Shown here: one piece after another, positions 1 through 7,976 of the stretch
Layout of the letters: each line of letters begins with the position of its first letter
How positions within the stretch are numbered: position 1 is the first letter of the stretch
Assembly (NCBI RefSeq): GCF_001514065.1
Contig: NZ_KQ948422.1
Location: forward strand, 62,001-126,000
Source of the DNA: Streptomyces antibioticus
GTDB taxonomy: Bacteria > Actinomycetota > Actinomycetes > Streptomycetales > Streptomycetaceae
DNA: 64,000 nucleotides
Direction: 5' to 3'
Translations under genes and position numbers: made by a program
Notes under the pieces: model-generated
Seen by the model: only the letters and a program-made list of their open reading frames with translations
Databases searched by the model: none
What the model was told of the DNA's origin: nothing

Positions 1-279
1 CGCGTACGCGACCGCCGGGTCGTCGATCTCCGAGGTCAGCTGGTCCATCAGGCCGCCGAACCACTCCATCGCCTCTTCCACCGCGGTGCGGAAGAGATCT
101 TCCTTGGTGGTGAAGTGGTTGTAGAACGAGCCGACCCCGACGTCGGCCAGCTCCGTTATCTCCAGGACCGCGACGTCGGTACGCCCCTCGGCCAGCAGGC
201 GCTGCGCCGCGCACACCAGCGCGTGTCGCGTCCGCGCCCGCCGCTGGTCGACTCGCCGGGACGTGGTCCTCTCGGCCAT
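1..279 (-). CDS. TetR-family transcriptional regulator (C-terminus beyond window edge)
   Basis: N-terminal part of a TetR repressor, cut by the window start. The visible 93 residues hold the DNA-binding helix-turn-helix at about residues 20-65; the recognition helix region reads ADVGVGSFYNHFTTKEDLF, a classic TetR signature. The start at 279 is chosen because GGAGG lies about 6 bases upstream; an ATG at 291 is in frame but has no such site. It is divergent from the aromatic-degradation operon beginning at 442, with a strong palindrome at 311-332 between them, so it probably represses that operon and itself. The ligand domain is not visible, so no inducer can be inferred. Confidence 0.9.
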   Translation of the reverse strand, partial: MAERTTSRRVDQRRARTRHALVCAAQRLLAEGRTDVAVLEITELADVGVGSFYNHFTTKEDLFRTAVEEAMEWFGGLMDQLTSEIDDPAVAYA

Positions 280-310
280 CGCATCCTCCATCGCGTCACA
301 CGCCGATTCA

Positions 311-332
311 GAGTTGAAGATATCATCAACTC
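311..332. promoter_or_regulatory. 22-bp palindromic operator between TetR gene and catabolic operon
   Basis: GAGTTGA at 311-317 is mirrored by TCAACTC at 326-332, around a central GATATC; only the symmetric pair at positions 8 and 15 breaks the palindrome. It lies 32 bases from the TetR start and about 110 bases from the dioxygenase start, as expected for an autoregulating TetR repressor of a divergent operon. Inference from position and symmetry. Confidence 0.75.
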
Positions 333-381
333 TTTTTGATCCGACCCCGCGGAGATGTCCATCTCGTTTTCTGAATGTTTC

Positions 382-417
382 GTCAGTTCTATTGACTGAC
401 ATCACTCTCGGAAGTGA
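382..417. promoter_or_regulatory. Two adjacent inverted repeats in the operon leader
   Basis: GTCAGT (382-387) pairs with ACTGAC (395-400), and TCACT (402-406) pairs with AGTGA (413-417). They sit just upstream of the AGGAGG ribosome site at 428-433. They could be extra regulator sites or small leader hairpins; no function is shown by the sequence. Confidence 0.4.
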
Positions 418-441
418 CGATTTCTTCAGGAGGTGGTGACC

Positions 442-1578
442 ATGGCTGTTCACCCCGGCACCCACAACGACCTGCACTCTGAGCAGGGCGCACTGCCTGG
501 AGAGCATCCGGGGCGCGCGGCGAACCCATTGATCAAGGTCCACGACATCGCGTGGCTCGAGTTCTCCAAACCCGACCTCGACCGAGCCGAGGTCTTCGGC
601 AGGGCGTTCGGCTTCGTAACGTCCTACCGCGACGATCGCGAGCTCCATCTGCGGGGCACCCAAGCGGGAGCTCCCTGCGTGATCATCCGCAAGGGCCGCC
701 GATCACGGTTTCTCGGTCCGGCCTTCAGGGCCGTCGACACCCGCGATCTGCTGCGACTGGGAGAGGCGCTCGGCACCAGGACGCATCCCCTGCCCGAGAC
801 GCTGGGCGGGTCGGTGGTCGAGCTGTCCGCCCCCGATGGGCTGCGAGTGCGGGTGATCGCCGACACGGACGAACTGCCCGCCCTGTCGGGTCAGGATCCG
901 CAGCGGTTCAACTTCGGCGGTGACATCGACCGGGTCAACGGCACCCAGCGACCGCCCCGTGAGCCGGCCGGCGTGCGGCGCCTGGGACATGTCGTCCTGC
1001 AGTCGACGAGGTACCGGCGCACGCTGGACTGGTACCTGGAGCACCTCGGCCTGATCGTCAGCGACTTCCTCTACTACGAGGGTCAGCGCGAGCGCGGCCC
1101 GACCATGAGCTTCATCCGCTGTGACCGCGGTGGCACGCTCACCGACCACCACACCCTCGCCCTGACGCTGGGGCCTGCCAACCGGTATGTGCACTCGGCG
1201 TACGAGGTCACCGACCTCGACGCGCTCGCCGCCGGCGGCCAGTACCTGCTGAGGGAGGGCTACCAGCGTTCCTGGGGAATCGGTCGGCACATCCAGGGCA
1301 GCCAGATCTTCGACTCCTGGCGCGACCCCGACGGCTTCCTCGTCGAGCACTTCACCGACGGCGACATGTTCGACAGCACCCTCGAACCCGGCTGGGCGCC
1401 CATGAGGGCCTCCGGCCTCGCGCAGTGGGGGCCACCGGCGACCAAGGACTTCCTGGGGATCGCCCCGGGCCGGGAGTCGCTGGCCGAGCTGCGCTCGATC
1501 CTCACCTCCCTGCGACAAGACGACAACGAGTTCGACCTCGACCGCCCGCGCGGCCTTCTGAAAGTGGCTTCTTCGTGA
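442..1578 (+). CDS. VOC-family extradiol ring-cleavage dioxygenase
   Basis: Predicted iron-dependent meta-cleavage dioxygenase (catechol 2,3-dioxygenase / BphC type) of 378 residues, the usual two-module VOC length plus a leader of about 30 residues. The first module (about residues 30-145) is degenerate. The second (about 178-310) carries candidate metal ligands H183 (LGHVVL), H251 (YVHSAYEV) and E302 (LVEHFTDGD), with DHHTLAL between them. The ATG at 442 is preferred over the GTG codons at 433 and 436 because AGGAGG (428-433) is 8 bases upstream. It is the first gene of an operon with a FAH hydrolase, CoA ligase, DoxX and ring hydroxylase, so it probably cleaves the dihydroxylated ring made by the hydroxylase at 4748. 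The aromatic substrate cannot be named. Confidence 0.85.
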   Translation: MAVHPGTHNDLHSEQGALPGEHPGRAANPLIKVHDIAWLEFSKPDLDRAEVFGRAFGFVTSYRDDRELHLRGTQAGAPCVIIRKGRRSRFLGPAFRAVDTRDLLRLGEALGTRTHPLPETLGGSVVELSAPDGLRVRVIADTDELPALSGQDPQRFNFGGDIDRVNGTQRPPREPAGVRRLGHVVLQSTRYRRTLDWYLEHLGLIVSDFLYYEGQRERGPTMSFIRCDRGGTLTDHHTLALTLGPANRYVHSAYEVTDLDALAAGGQYLLREGYQRSWGIGRHIQGSQIFDSWRDPDGFLVEHFTDGDMFDSTLEPGWAPMRASGLAQWGPPATKDFLGIAPGRESLAELRSILTSLRQDDNEFDLDRPRGLLKVASS

Positions 1579-2522
1579 GTATCACCGTCCTCCGTACCGC
1601 CGACTCGTGGTGGGTCGCGCTCGACGCGCGCGAAGCCGTCCCCGTCGACACCACCGCGACCACGACCGCCGAACTGCTCGCTGGCCTCACGGCAGTCAGC
1701 GCGGCCCGTTCGGGCGGGTCGTCCGCCCAGGCGCGCAGCATCAGCACACTCCCGCTGGTCTCCCCCGTCACCGCGCCGTGCCGGGTGGTCGCGCAGATGA
1801 CCAACTTCGTCTCCCACGTGCGCGATTCGGGCATGAACCCCGCGACCGTGCCGTTGACCTTCTTCCGTAAGACCTCCGGGTCGATCAGCGGTCCTTTCGA
1901 CGGGATCGTGAAGCCCGCGCACGTCCGCTTCCTGGACTACGAAATCGAACTGGGCCTCGTCATCGGGCGCCCGCTGAAGGTCGGCGCCACCGTGACCGCC
2001 ACCAACTGGAAAGACCATGTCGCTGGTCTGGTCATCACCAACGACATCTCCGCGCGCGACGTCCAGCTGCCCAAGACCCAGTTCTACGAGGCCAAGTCGT
2101 ACCCGACCTTCACGCCGGTCGGCCCCTCGCTCGTCCTCCTCGACGCCGACGAACTCGACCGACTCTCCCAGCTCAGGCTCGTCCTCAAGGTCAACGGCGA
2201 GATCCGCCAGAACAGCGACCTCGCCGAAATGATCTACAACCCCCTCCAGGCGCTCCAGGAACTCTCCCGCTTCCAGGCCCTCGGGACCGGTGACCTCATC
2301 CTCACCGGCACACCCGGCGGGACGGCCCTCAAGGCCCCGCCGAAGGTGGTGGAGATCATCGGCTCCCTCCTGCCCCCAGCGGCCAAGTGGAAGGCGTTCT
2401 TCAACGCCCAGGCGAAGAACGCCAACTACCTCCGCGACGGCGACGTGGTGGAGCTGTCCATCCGCACCCCCGACGGGGCGATCGACCTCGGCATCCAGCA
2501 GAACAAGGTGAGGTACGCGTGA
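1575..2522 (+). CDS. Fumarylacetoacetate hydrolase-family enzyme
   Basis: FAH-fold hydrolase or isomerase/decarboxylase, 315 residues. The N-terminal domain is short, then the catalytic domain holds the metal-ligand pattern EIE (DYEIELGLVIG) and the downstream Asp in TNDISARDVQ, followed by the GTPGGT loop near the C-terminus. The start is GTG at 1575, overlapping the dioxygenase stop by four bases (GTGA), which indicates translational coupling. In meta-cleavage pathways this family acts on the ring-opened dienoate (hydrolase, hydratase or decarboxylase), so it likely processes the product of the upstream dioxygenase. The exact reaction is inference. Confidence 0.88.
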   Translation: MSITVLRTADSWWVALDAREAVPVDTTATTTAELLAGLTAVSAARSGGSSAQARSISTLPLVSPVTAPCRVVAQMTNFVSHVRDSGMNPATVPLTFFRKTSGSISGPFDGIVKPAHVRFLDYEIELGLVIGRPLKVGATVTATNWKDHVAGLVITNDISARDVQLPKTQFYEAKSYPTFTPVGPSLVLLDADELDRLSQLRLVLKVNGEIRQNSDLAEMIYNPLQALQELSRFQALGTGDLILTGTPGGTALKAPPKVVEIIGSLLPPAAKWKAFFNAQAKNANYLRDGDVVELSIRTPDGAIDLGIQQNKVRYA

Positions 2523-4399
2523 CCACCAGCACCAACACCGCCATGGCGTGGCCGCGCTACGACCAGCCCGACGACCTGGCCGCCATCGAGGCCGTACCGC
2601 TCGCCGATCGCGGCCTGCCCGCCACCTCGTACGAGCTGCTTCGCCGCGCGGCCGAGCAGTGGCCAGAGCGGACCGCGCTCACCGTCCTGCCCGACGCCGC
2701 GTCCTGGCGCACGCCCAAGAACCGCACCTACGCGGAGCTGCTCGCCGACGTCCACCAGACGGCCAACGCCCTGCACCGCCTCGGCATAGGCCGCCGCGAC
2801 ACCGTCGCACTGCTCTCGACAAGCTGCGACGAGTTGCTCACCGCGCTCCTGGCGGCCCAGCTCGCGGGCATCGTCACTCCCGTCAACCCGACGCTGGCGC
2901 GTGATCACGTGGCCGAGCTGATCCGTCGCGCCGGTGCCCGCGTGGTCGTCACCGCGTCCCCGGAGCTGGACGCGGAGGCTTTTGCGACGAGCGTGGCGCT
3001 GGCCGAGGGGGGGCTGGTGGATCACGTCCTGGTGCTGCGTCCGACCGCTGCCAAGTCCGCGCCTCTAGCGGTGGTGGACAACGCCACCGTGACATACCTC
3101 GCCGATGCTGCGGCCGACCATCCGCGAGACCGGTTCCTCGGTGAGCCGCCCACCGCCGCGGACCTCGCCTCCTTCTTCCACACCGGCGGCACGACCGGGG
3201 CACCGAAACTCGCCGCCCACAGCCATGCCAACGAGATCGCCGACGCCTGGACGATCGCGGCCAACTCGCTGCTGGACGAGGACGCGGTGGTGTTCGCCGC
3301 CCTGCCGCTCTTCCACGTCAACGCGCTCGTCGTCACGCTGTTCGCGCCCCTGTTCCGAGGCCAGCGGGTCGTGTGGGCGGGGCCGCTCGGCTACCGGGAC
3401 ATCGCGCTCTACGGCGAGTTCTGGCGCATCGTCGAGCACTACCGGATCGCCACGATGAGCGCCGTACCGACCGTGTACGCCGTCCTGGCCACCGTCCTCG
3501 TCGGGGAGGCGGACATCAGCTCGATGCGCGGCGCGGTGGTCGGCGCCTCCGCACTGCCCGAGGGCGTGCGCAGGAGCTTCGAGACGGCGACCGGCATCGG
3601 GCTGCTGGAGGGGTACGGCCTGACCGAGGCGACCTGCGCCAGCGTCCGCAGCTTCCTGGACGTCCGCCGTCCCGGGTCGGTCGGGCAGAGGATGCCGTAC
3701 CAGCACATCCGGATCGGGGACGGACTGCCGCCTGGGGAGGTCGGCACCATCTTCATCAGCGGTCCCACCGTCTTCCCCGGCTACGTGGAGGGCCGCGACG
3801 CGAACGGCTACCGGATCAGCGGACAGGGCAAGATCGTCGACGGCTGGCTGGACACCGGCGACCTCGGTCACCTGGACGAGGACAGCTTCCTCTACCTCAC
3901 CGGCCGCGCGAAGGACCTCATCATCCGCGGCGGCCACAACATCGACCCGCGGGTCATCGAGGACACCCTGCTCTCACACCCCGCGGTCACCGGCGCCCAG
4001 GCCGTCGGCCAGCCCGACCAGCGGGCGGGCGAGGTACCGGTGGCATACGTGACGGTCGGCAACGACATGGTCAGCGAGGCCGACCTTCTCGCCTGGGCCG
4101 CCGAACACATCGGCGAGAAGGCCGCGGCCCCCAAGGCCGTACGCATCCTCGAAGTCCTGCCCATCACCGCGGTCGGCAAGCCCTACAAGCTCCCGCTGCG
4201 TGCCGACGCCACCCGCCGTGTGCTGGCCGAAGCCCTCGTCGACCTCGACGACGTCGAGGAGATCCGCGCCGATGCCGACTCCGGAACGGTGACGGTCACC
4301 GTGATTCTACGGACTCGGGCGGCCGAGGCAGCCGAAGTGGCGCGCAGGCTCGACGACTTCGCCGTGCCCTGCCGCATCGTCACGCCGGAGGGCGACTGA
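2519..4399 (+). CDS. AMP-forming acyl-CoA ligase
   Basis: ANL-superfamily acyl/aryl-CoA synthetase, 626 residues. The P-loop reads HTGGTTGAPKLAAHSH at about residue 220, the A5-type motif is EGYGLTEAT, the hinge motif is DGWLDTGDLG, then GRAKDLIIRGGHNIDPRVIED, and the catalytic lysine is in ITAVGKPYK. GTG at 2519 overlaps the FAH stop by four bases. It should activate an aromatic or alicyclic acid, or a ring-fission acid, to its CoA thioester with ATP. The tail after the catalytic lysine is about 60 residues longer than in many relatives and contains an AEAAEVARRLDDF helix. Substrate unknown. Confidence 0.9.
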   Translation: MTTSTNTAMAWPRYDQPDDLAAIEAVPLADRGLPATSYELLRRAAEQWPERTALTVLPDAASWRTPKNRTYAELLADVHQTANALHRLGIGRRDTVALLSTSCDELLTALLAAQLAGIVTPVNPTLARDHVAELIRRAGARVVVTASPELDAEAFATSVALAEGGLVDHVLVLRPTAAKSAPLAVVDNATVTYLADAAADHPRDRFLGEPPTAADLASFFHTGGTTGAPKLAAHSHANEIADAWTIAANSLLDEDAVVFAALPLFHVNALVVTLFAPLFRGQRVVWAGPLGYRDIALYGEFWRIVEHYRIATMSAVPTVYAVLATVLVGEADISSMRGAVVGASALPEGVRRSFETATGIGLLEGYGLTEATCASVRSFLDVRRPGSVGQRMPYQHIRIGDGLPPGEVGTIFISGPTVFPGYVEGRDANGYRISGQGKIVDGWLDTGDLGHLDEDSFLYLTGRAKDLIIRGGHNIDPRVIEDTLLSHPAVTGAQAVGQPDQRAGEVPVAYVTVGNDMVSEADLLAWAAEHIGEKAAAPKAVRILEVLPITAVGKPYKLPLRADATRRVLAEALVDLDDVEEIRADADSGTVTVTVILRTRAAEAAEVARRLDDFAVPCRIVTPEGD

Positions 4400-4400
4400 C

Positions 4401-4751
4401 ATGACCGCCCTCGACACCATCCTCACCTGTCTGCTGGCCCTCTGGTTCACGCTGCTGAGCGCCGGAAAGCTGCTCGGGACGGCTCAGATGGCCGAGCGAG
4501 CCGCCCATCTGGGATTCACCGTCGGCGGCTACCGCGTCATCGGCGCTCTCGAACTCGCCGGTGTTCTCGGCCTCTTCGCCGGATGGGCGGTCACCGGCCT
4601 GGGGATCGCCGCCGCGGTCGGCTTCCTCCTCCTGCTCGCCGGCGCGGTCCTGGCGCACCTGCGCGCCGGAGACCGGCTGCCCGCAGCGGCACCGGCGATC
4701 CTCTCGGCCGTCCTCGTGGTGGTCTACCTGATCGCCCTCCTCCAGAAATGA
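4401..4751 (+). CDS. DoxX-family small membrane protein
   Basis: A 116-residue integral membrane protein with four predicted helices (about residues 5-22, 45-65, 70-88 and 95-113), typical of the DoxX/DoxD-like family. The ATG at 4401 is one base after the ligase stop, and its own stop overlaps the next start (ATGA), so it belongs to the operon. DoxX relatives often accompany oxidoreductase genes, but their biochemical role is unclear. The function here is unknown. Confidence 0.75.
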   Translation: MTALDTILTCLLALWFTLLSAGKLLGTAQMAERAAHLGFTVGGYRVIGALELAGVLGLFAGWAVTGLGIAAAVGFLLLLAGAVLAHLRAGDRLPAAAPAILSAVLVVVYLIALLQK

Positions 4752-6514
4752 GCCACGAGATGAGCCACGCGACGAATGAGCCGACACCTCCGGCGGTCGA
4801 GCAGACCGCGGTGCTAGTGGTCGGGGCGGGCCCCGTCGGCCTGACCCTGGCCCTGCAGCTGGAGCAGCACGGGGTGCGGACCCTGCTGGTGGAGCGGAAC
4901 GCCTCCACCACCCGGCATCCGAAGATGGACGTCACCAACGGCCGCAGCATGGAGCTGTACCGTCACCTCGGCGTCGCCGACGACCTGCGCAAGGTCGCCA
5001 TCCCCGGCGACCGCCGTACGAAGGTGACTTGGGCGACGAACGCGGCCGGCTGGGAACTGGCGTCGTTCGAGTACCCCAGCGTCGACGACCAGCGCGGGAA
5101 GAACCGCGAGCGCAACGACGGCACAGGGCCCTTGGAGCCCTGGATGCGGGTCTCCCAGGTCATCCTCGAACCGGCACTGCGGGACCTCCTGCTGGACCGG
5201 GCGCAGCACGTGACCGTGCAGTACGGGTGGGGGCTGGAGAGCTTCGAGGAGGACGCCGACGGCGTCACCGCCCACCTGGTCGCCGCCGACGGCACGAGCC
5301 GCCGCACGGTCCGCGCCCGCTACCTCGCCGGCTGCGACGGCGCGGGCAGCCGCACCCGTAGACAGCTGGGCATCGGCCTGGACGAGACCGACCTGCGCAA
5401 GCTGGTCGTCAAGGAGATCGGCCTGCCCCGCACAGTGGCGGCCCTGGCCCGCGCCTTCCGGGAGCGGGGCGAACGCCCGGCGGACGGCCGCTTCTACTTG
5501 GTGCACTTCACCACGAAGGACCCCGCGGTCCTGGGCCGGTTCGGCAGCGTCTGGCACCTGCAGTCCCCGGAGGGCTGGACCCTGATCTCGCAGAACGACG
5601 GCGACACCTTCACCCTCCACGCCCCCCTCGGCATGGGTACGGACGCCGACCGCATCGACCCCCGAGAGTTCCTCTTCGAACGTCTCGGCTGCCGCTTCGA
5701 GGCGGACGTGCTGATCGCCAACGCCTGGACACCGCGCCTCACCGTCGCCGACTCCTTCGGCCGCGGCCGCATCTGGCTCGCAGGCGACGCCATCCACCAG
5801 GTGACCCCGACCGGCGGCTACGGCATGAACACCGGAGTCGGCGACGCCATCGGCCTGGGCTGGGCGCTCGCCGCGGTCCTCCAAGGCTGGGGCGCCCCCG
5901 ACCTCCTGGAGGCCTACGAGCACGAACGCCGGGCCGTGGCACTGCGCAACCGGCAGGCCGCCGCCCGGCACGCCCTCGTACGGGCCGCCATCATGACCGC
6001 CAACAAGGCTGAACTGCACAGCGAACGCTGGCTCAGCGCCCGCACCCGGCAGCGCGTCGGCCGCGAGATCCTCGACCTGGGCAACCTGGAGAACGAGGCC
6101 CTCGGCATCGAACTCGGCTACCGCTACGACACCTCACCCGTCGTCTGCCCCGACACCGCACGCGGCGCCCGGGAACCCCGTCAGACGATGGACGAATACG
6201 TTCCCAGCACCTGGCCGGGAGCGAGGCCGCCGAGCGTATTGCTGGCCGACGGCAGCGCACTGTTCGACCTCTTCCACCCGGCCGGCTTCACCCTACTGCG
6301 CTTCGCCGACCACGACGTCACCACTCTCACCGACGCCGCCGACGAACGCGGCGTCCCCCTGGAGGTCGTCGACGTGCGAGACCCGCACGCCCGTGCCCTC
6401 TACGAACGGGACCTGGTCCTCGTACGACCCGACCAGCACGTCGCCTGGCGCGGAGACACCGCGCCCACCGACCCGCTGCGCATCGTCGACCGCATCCGGG
6501 GCGCCCGCCACTGA
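4748..6514 (+). CDS. FAD-dependent aromatic ring hydroxylase (MhpA/phenol hydroxylase type)
   Basis: Group A flavoprotein monooxygenase of 588 residues, adding one hydroxyl to a phenolic ring with NAD(P)H and O2. It shows GAGPVG in the FAD Rossmann fold at about residues 20-50, the DG motif AGCDGAGSRTRR, and the GD motif AGDAIHQVTPTGGYGMNTG near residue 345. A C-terminal thioredoxin-like PHOX domain (about 480-588) is present, as in MhpA, rifampicin and phenol hydroxylases. The start at 4748 overlaps the DoxX stop (ATGA). It probably makes the dihydroxylated substrate for the extradiol dioxygenase at 442. A hairpin follows its stop at 6525-6569. Confidence 0.92.
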   Translation: MSHEMSHATNEPTPPAVEQTAVLVVGAGPVGLTLALQLEQHGVRTLLVERNASTTRHPKMDVTNGRSMELYRHLGVADDLRKVAIPGDRRTKVTWATNAAGWELASFEYPSVDDQRGKNRERNDGTGPLEPWMRVSQVILEPALRDLLLDRAQHVTVQYGWGLESFEEDADGVTAHLVAADGTSRRTVRARYLAGCDGAGSRTRRQLGIGLDETDLRKLVVKEIGLPRTVAALARAFRERGERPADGRFYLVHFTTKDPAVLGRFGSVWHLQSPEGWTLISQNDGDTFTLHAPLGMGTDADRIDPREFLFERLGCRFEADVLIANAWTPRLTVADSFGRGRIWLAGDAIHQVTPTGGYGMNTGVGDAIGLGWALAAVLQGWGAPDLLEAYEHERRAVALRNRQAAARHALVRAAIMTANKAELHSERWLSARTRQRVGREILDLGNLENEALGIELGYRYDTSPVVCPDTARGAREPRQTMDEYVPSTWPGARPPSVLLADGSALFDLFHPAGFTLLRFADHDVTTLTDAADERGVPLEVVDVRDPHARALYERDLVLVRPDQHVAWRGDTAPTDPLRIVDRIRGARH

Positions 6515-6524
6515 GCGCGCGCCC

Positions 6525-6569
6525 GGCGAGCGGCAAGTGCCCGGACGGGCCCGGGACTTGCCGCTCGCC
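6525..6569 (+). terminator. Strong hairpin, likely terminator or processing site
   Basis: A perfect 14-bp stem: GGCGAGCGGCAAGT at 6525-6538 pairs with ACTTGCCGCTCGCC at 6556-6569 around a GC-rich loop that can pair further. It lies 10 bases after the hydroxylase stop and has no U-tract, as is common in Streptomyces. It may end or attenuate the operon before the EthD gene. Confidence 0.75.
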
Positions 6570-6599
6570 AGTTCGTACAGGATCCGTACAGGAGTTGAC

Positions 6600-7370
6600 A
6601 TGAGTCGATCTGTGAAGACCACCTCCTACATGTCCCCCGTCTGGTTGCGCGCGGATCTGCCGCGGGAGGCAGCCCTCGGGTACTGGGCCGGGCCGCACGC
6701 GAAGATCGCCGGGCGGCTGCCCAACATGGCTGAGTACGTGCAGCGGCACTTCTCGCCCACCGATCACGGCTACTGGCCGTCGTCGCCCACGGTGGGCACG
6801 ATGATCCCGCCGAGCTGGCGCTGCGACGGGGTGGCCGAGGTCCGCTTCGGGAGCACGGCCGCCGCGCTGGGCATGCCGGTGCACATGCGAGAGGTGTACC
6901 TGGACGAGCAGAACGTCTTCGAACGGGTCCTCGGACAGGTCACCGGTCCGGGCGGGGGCCGCTGGTGGACCGACGGGCACGACGACGCGGTCGGCCATCG
7001 CACGGTTCTGCTGCTGCGTCGGCGCCGCGGCGTGGGCGGCCGTACTTTCCGGCGATTCGTCCACGACCGCATCGGCCCGGCGCTCCACGAGGCCGGCTCG
7101 CAGGATCTGCGGACGTACACCTTCCTGCCGTGGTCGCGGTTCGTGCACCCCACGCTCGGCGTCTGTCACGACAACCCGACCTTCCGCCGCTATCACGCAA
7201 GTGTCGTCATCGGATCCGACAGCCGTGCCGCCATGGACGACCTGCTCAAGTCCGAGCAGGTCGCCGGGATCGTGGCTGAGCAGCGGACGATGCTGACGGC
7301 CGTCCACGCCTACACCGTGGAGCGGAGCGTGCCGGTCATCCGCGTCGGTTCGGCAGTGGTTACTGCTTAA
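6600..7370 (+). CDS. Tandem EthD-domain protein
   Basis: A 256-residue protein that appears to contain two dimeric alpha/beta-barrel (EthD-like) modules. The first (about residues 5-115) has YWAGPHAKIAGRLPNMAEYVQRHFS. The second (about 140-245) has RRFVHDRIGPALHEAG followed by LRTYTFLPWSRFVHP. EthD proteins accompany oxygenase systems and may cyclise or decarboxylate products or protect them; the precise role is not known. GAACAGG-like and CAGGAG sequence before ATG 6600 supports the start. It lies beyond the hairpin at 6525-6569, so it may be expressed at a lower or separate level. Confidence 0.7.
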   Translation: MSRSVKTTSYMSPVWLRADLPREAALGYWAGPHAKIAGRLPNMAEYVQRHFSPTDHGYWPSSPTVGTMIPPSWRCDGVAEVRFGSTAAALGMPVHMREVYLDEQNVFERVLGQVTGPGGGRWWTDGHDDAVGHRTVLLLRRRRGVGGRTFRRFVHDRIGPALHEAGSQDLRTYTFLPWSRFVHPTLGVCHDNPTFRRYHASVVIGSDSRAAMDDLLKSEQVAGIVAEQRTMLTAVHAYTVERSVPVIRVGSAVVTA

Positions 7371-7434
7371 GAACACAGTAGCGAGGAAGCCCAGAGTGTC
7401 ATCACAGTCGCCGAGCACAGGGGCACACACCGCA

Positions 7435-7698
7435 ATGAGTTCAGTGAAAGGCAAGGTCGCGGTCATCACGGGCGCCGGCTCAGGCATCGGCCGCGCGGTC
7501 GCGTTGGAGCTCGCGCGCCGCGAAGCAAGCATCGCCGTGTCGGATGTCGATCCCATCGGCCTGCGGGAGACGGCCCACCAGGTCGCGGCACTCGGTGCGC
7601 GCGTGCATCAACAATTGCTGGACGTGAGCGACGCCGTCGCGTTCGAGACCTACGCGCACACGGTTGCCGAGCACTTCGGTGTGGTCCATCAGATCTAA
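7435..7698 (+). pseudogene. Truncated short-chain dehydrogenase/reductase
   Basis: The N-terminal 87 residues of an SDR enzyme, with the cofactor motif VAVITGAGSGIGRAVALELA and the acidic SDVD of the second strand. The reading ends at HFGVVHQI followed by a stop, exactly where the family has its NNAG motif; the YxxxK active site is missing (normal length about 250-280 residues). An alternative GTG start lies at 7396. It ends the aromatic operon and was probably cut by a rearrangement with the unrelated sequence that follows. Confidence 0.8.
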
Positions 7699-7976
7699 TG
7701 AGGTACGTCCGCGTAGTGCAGCCGGTCAAGGCGCCGGTGTCCGCGGGTAAGGACGGCGGTCTGTGACCTTTGGCAGCCCAGGACACGGTAGGCGGTTTTA
7801 CGAACGGCCCGCACCGCCCGCTCCCTGCTAGCGGAGAAGTTCCAGCAGGCGGAGTCGCGATCTCCTCCGGAGCGCGGCTGACCGTGTGGTCGGCTCACTG
7901 TGAGATACGGGGCGGTCGGAGCCGTCAACACCGGCTTCGACCGCCCCAACGGCGTTCGCGGAGACAGGGTGGCCGG
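7699..7976. other. Intergenic scar without intact gene
   Basis: 278 bases between the broken SDR and the membrane protein gene. On the minus strand a stretch from about 7830 to 7700 translates as AVRKTAYRVLGCQRSQTAV and onward, resembling a degraded insertion-sequence or replication gene, but the family cannot be named. No start, terminal repeats or transposase motif are visible. Confidence 0.4.

Noticed and set aside
7700-7950. Named insertion sequence
   Set aside because: The minus-strand remnant is short, has no catalytic motif and no terminal inverted repeats were seen, so no family can be assigned.
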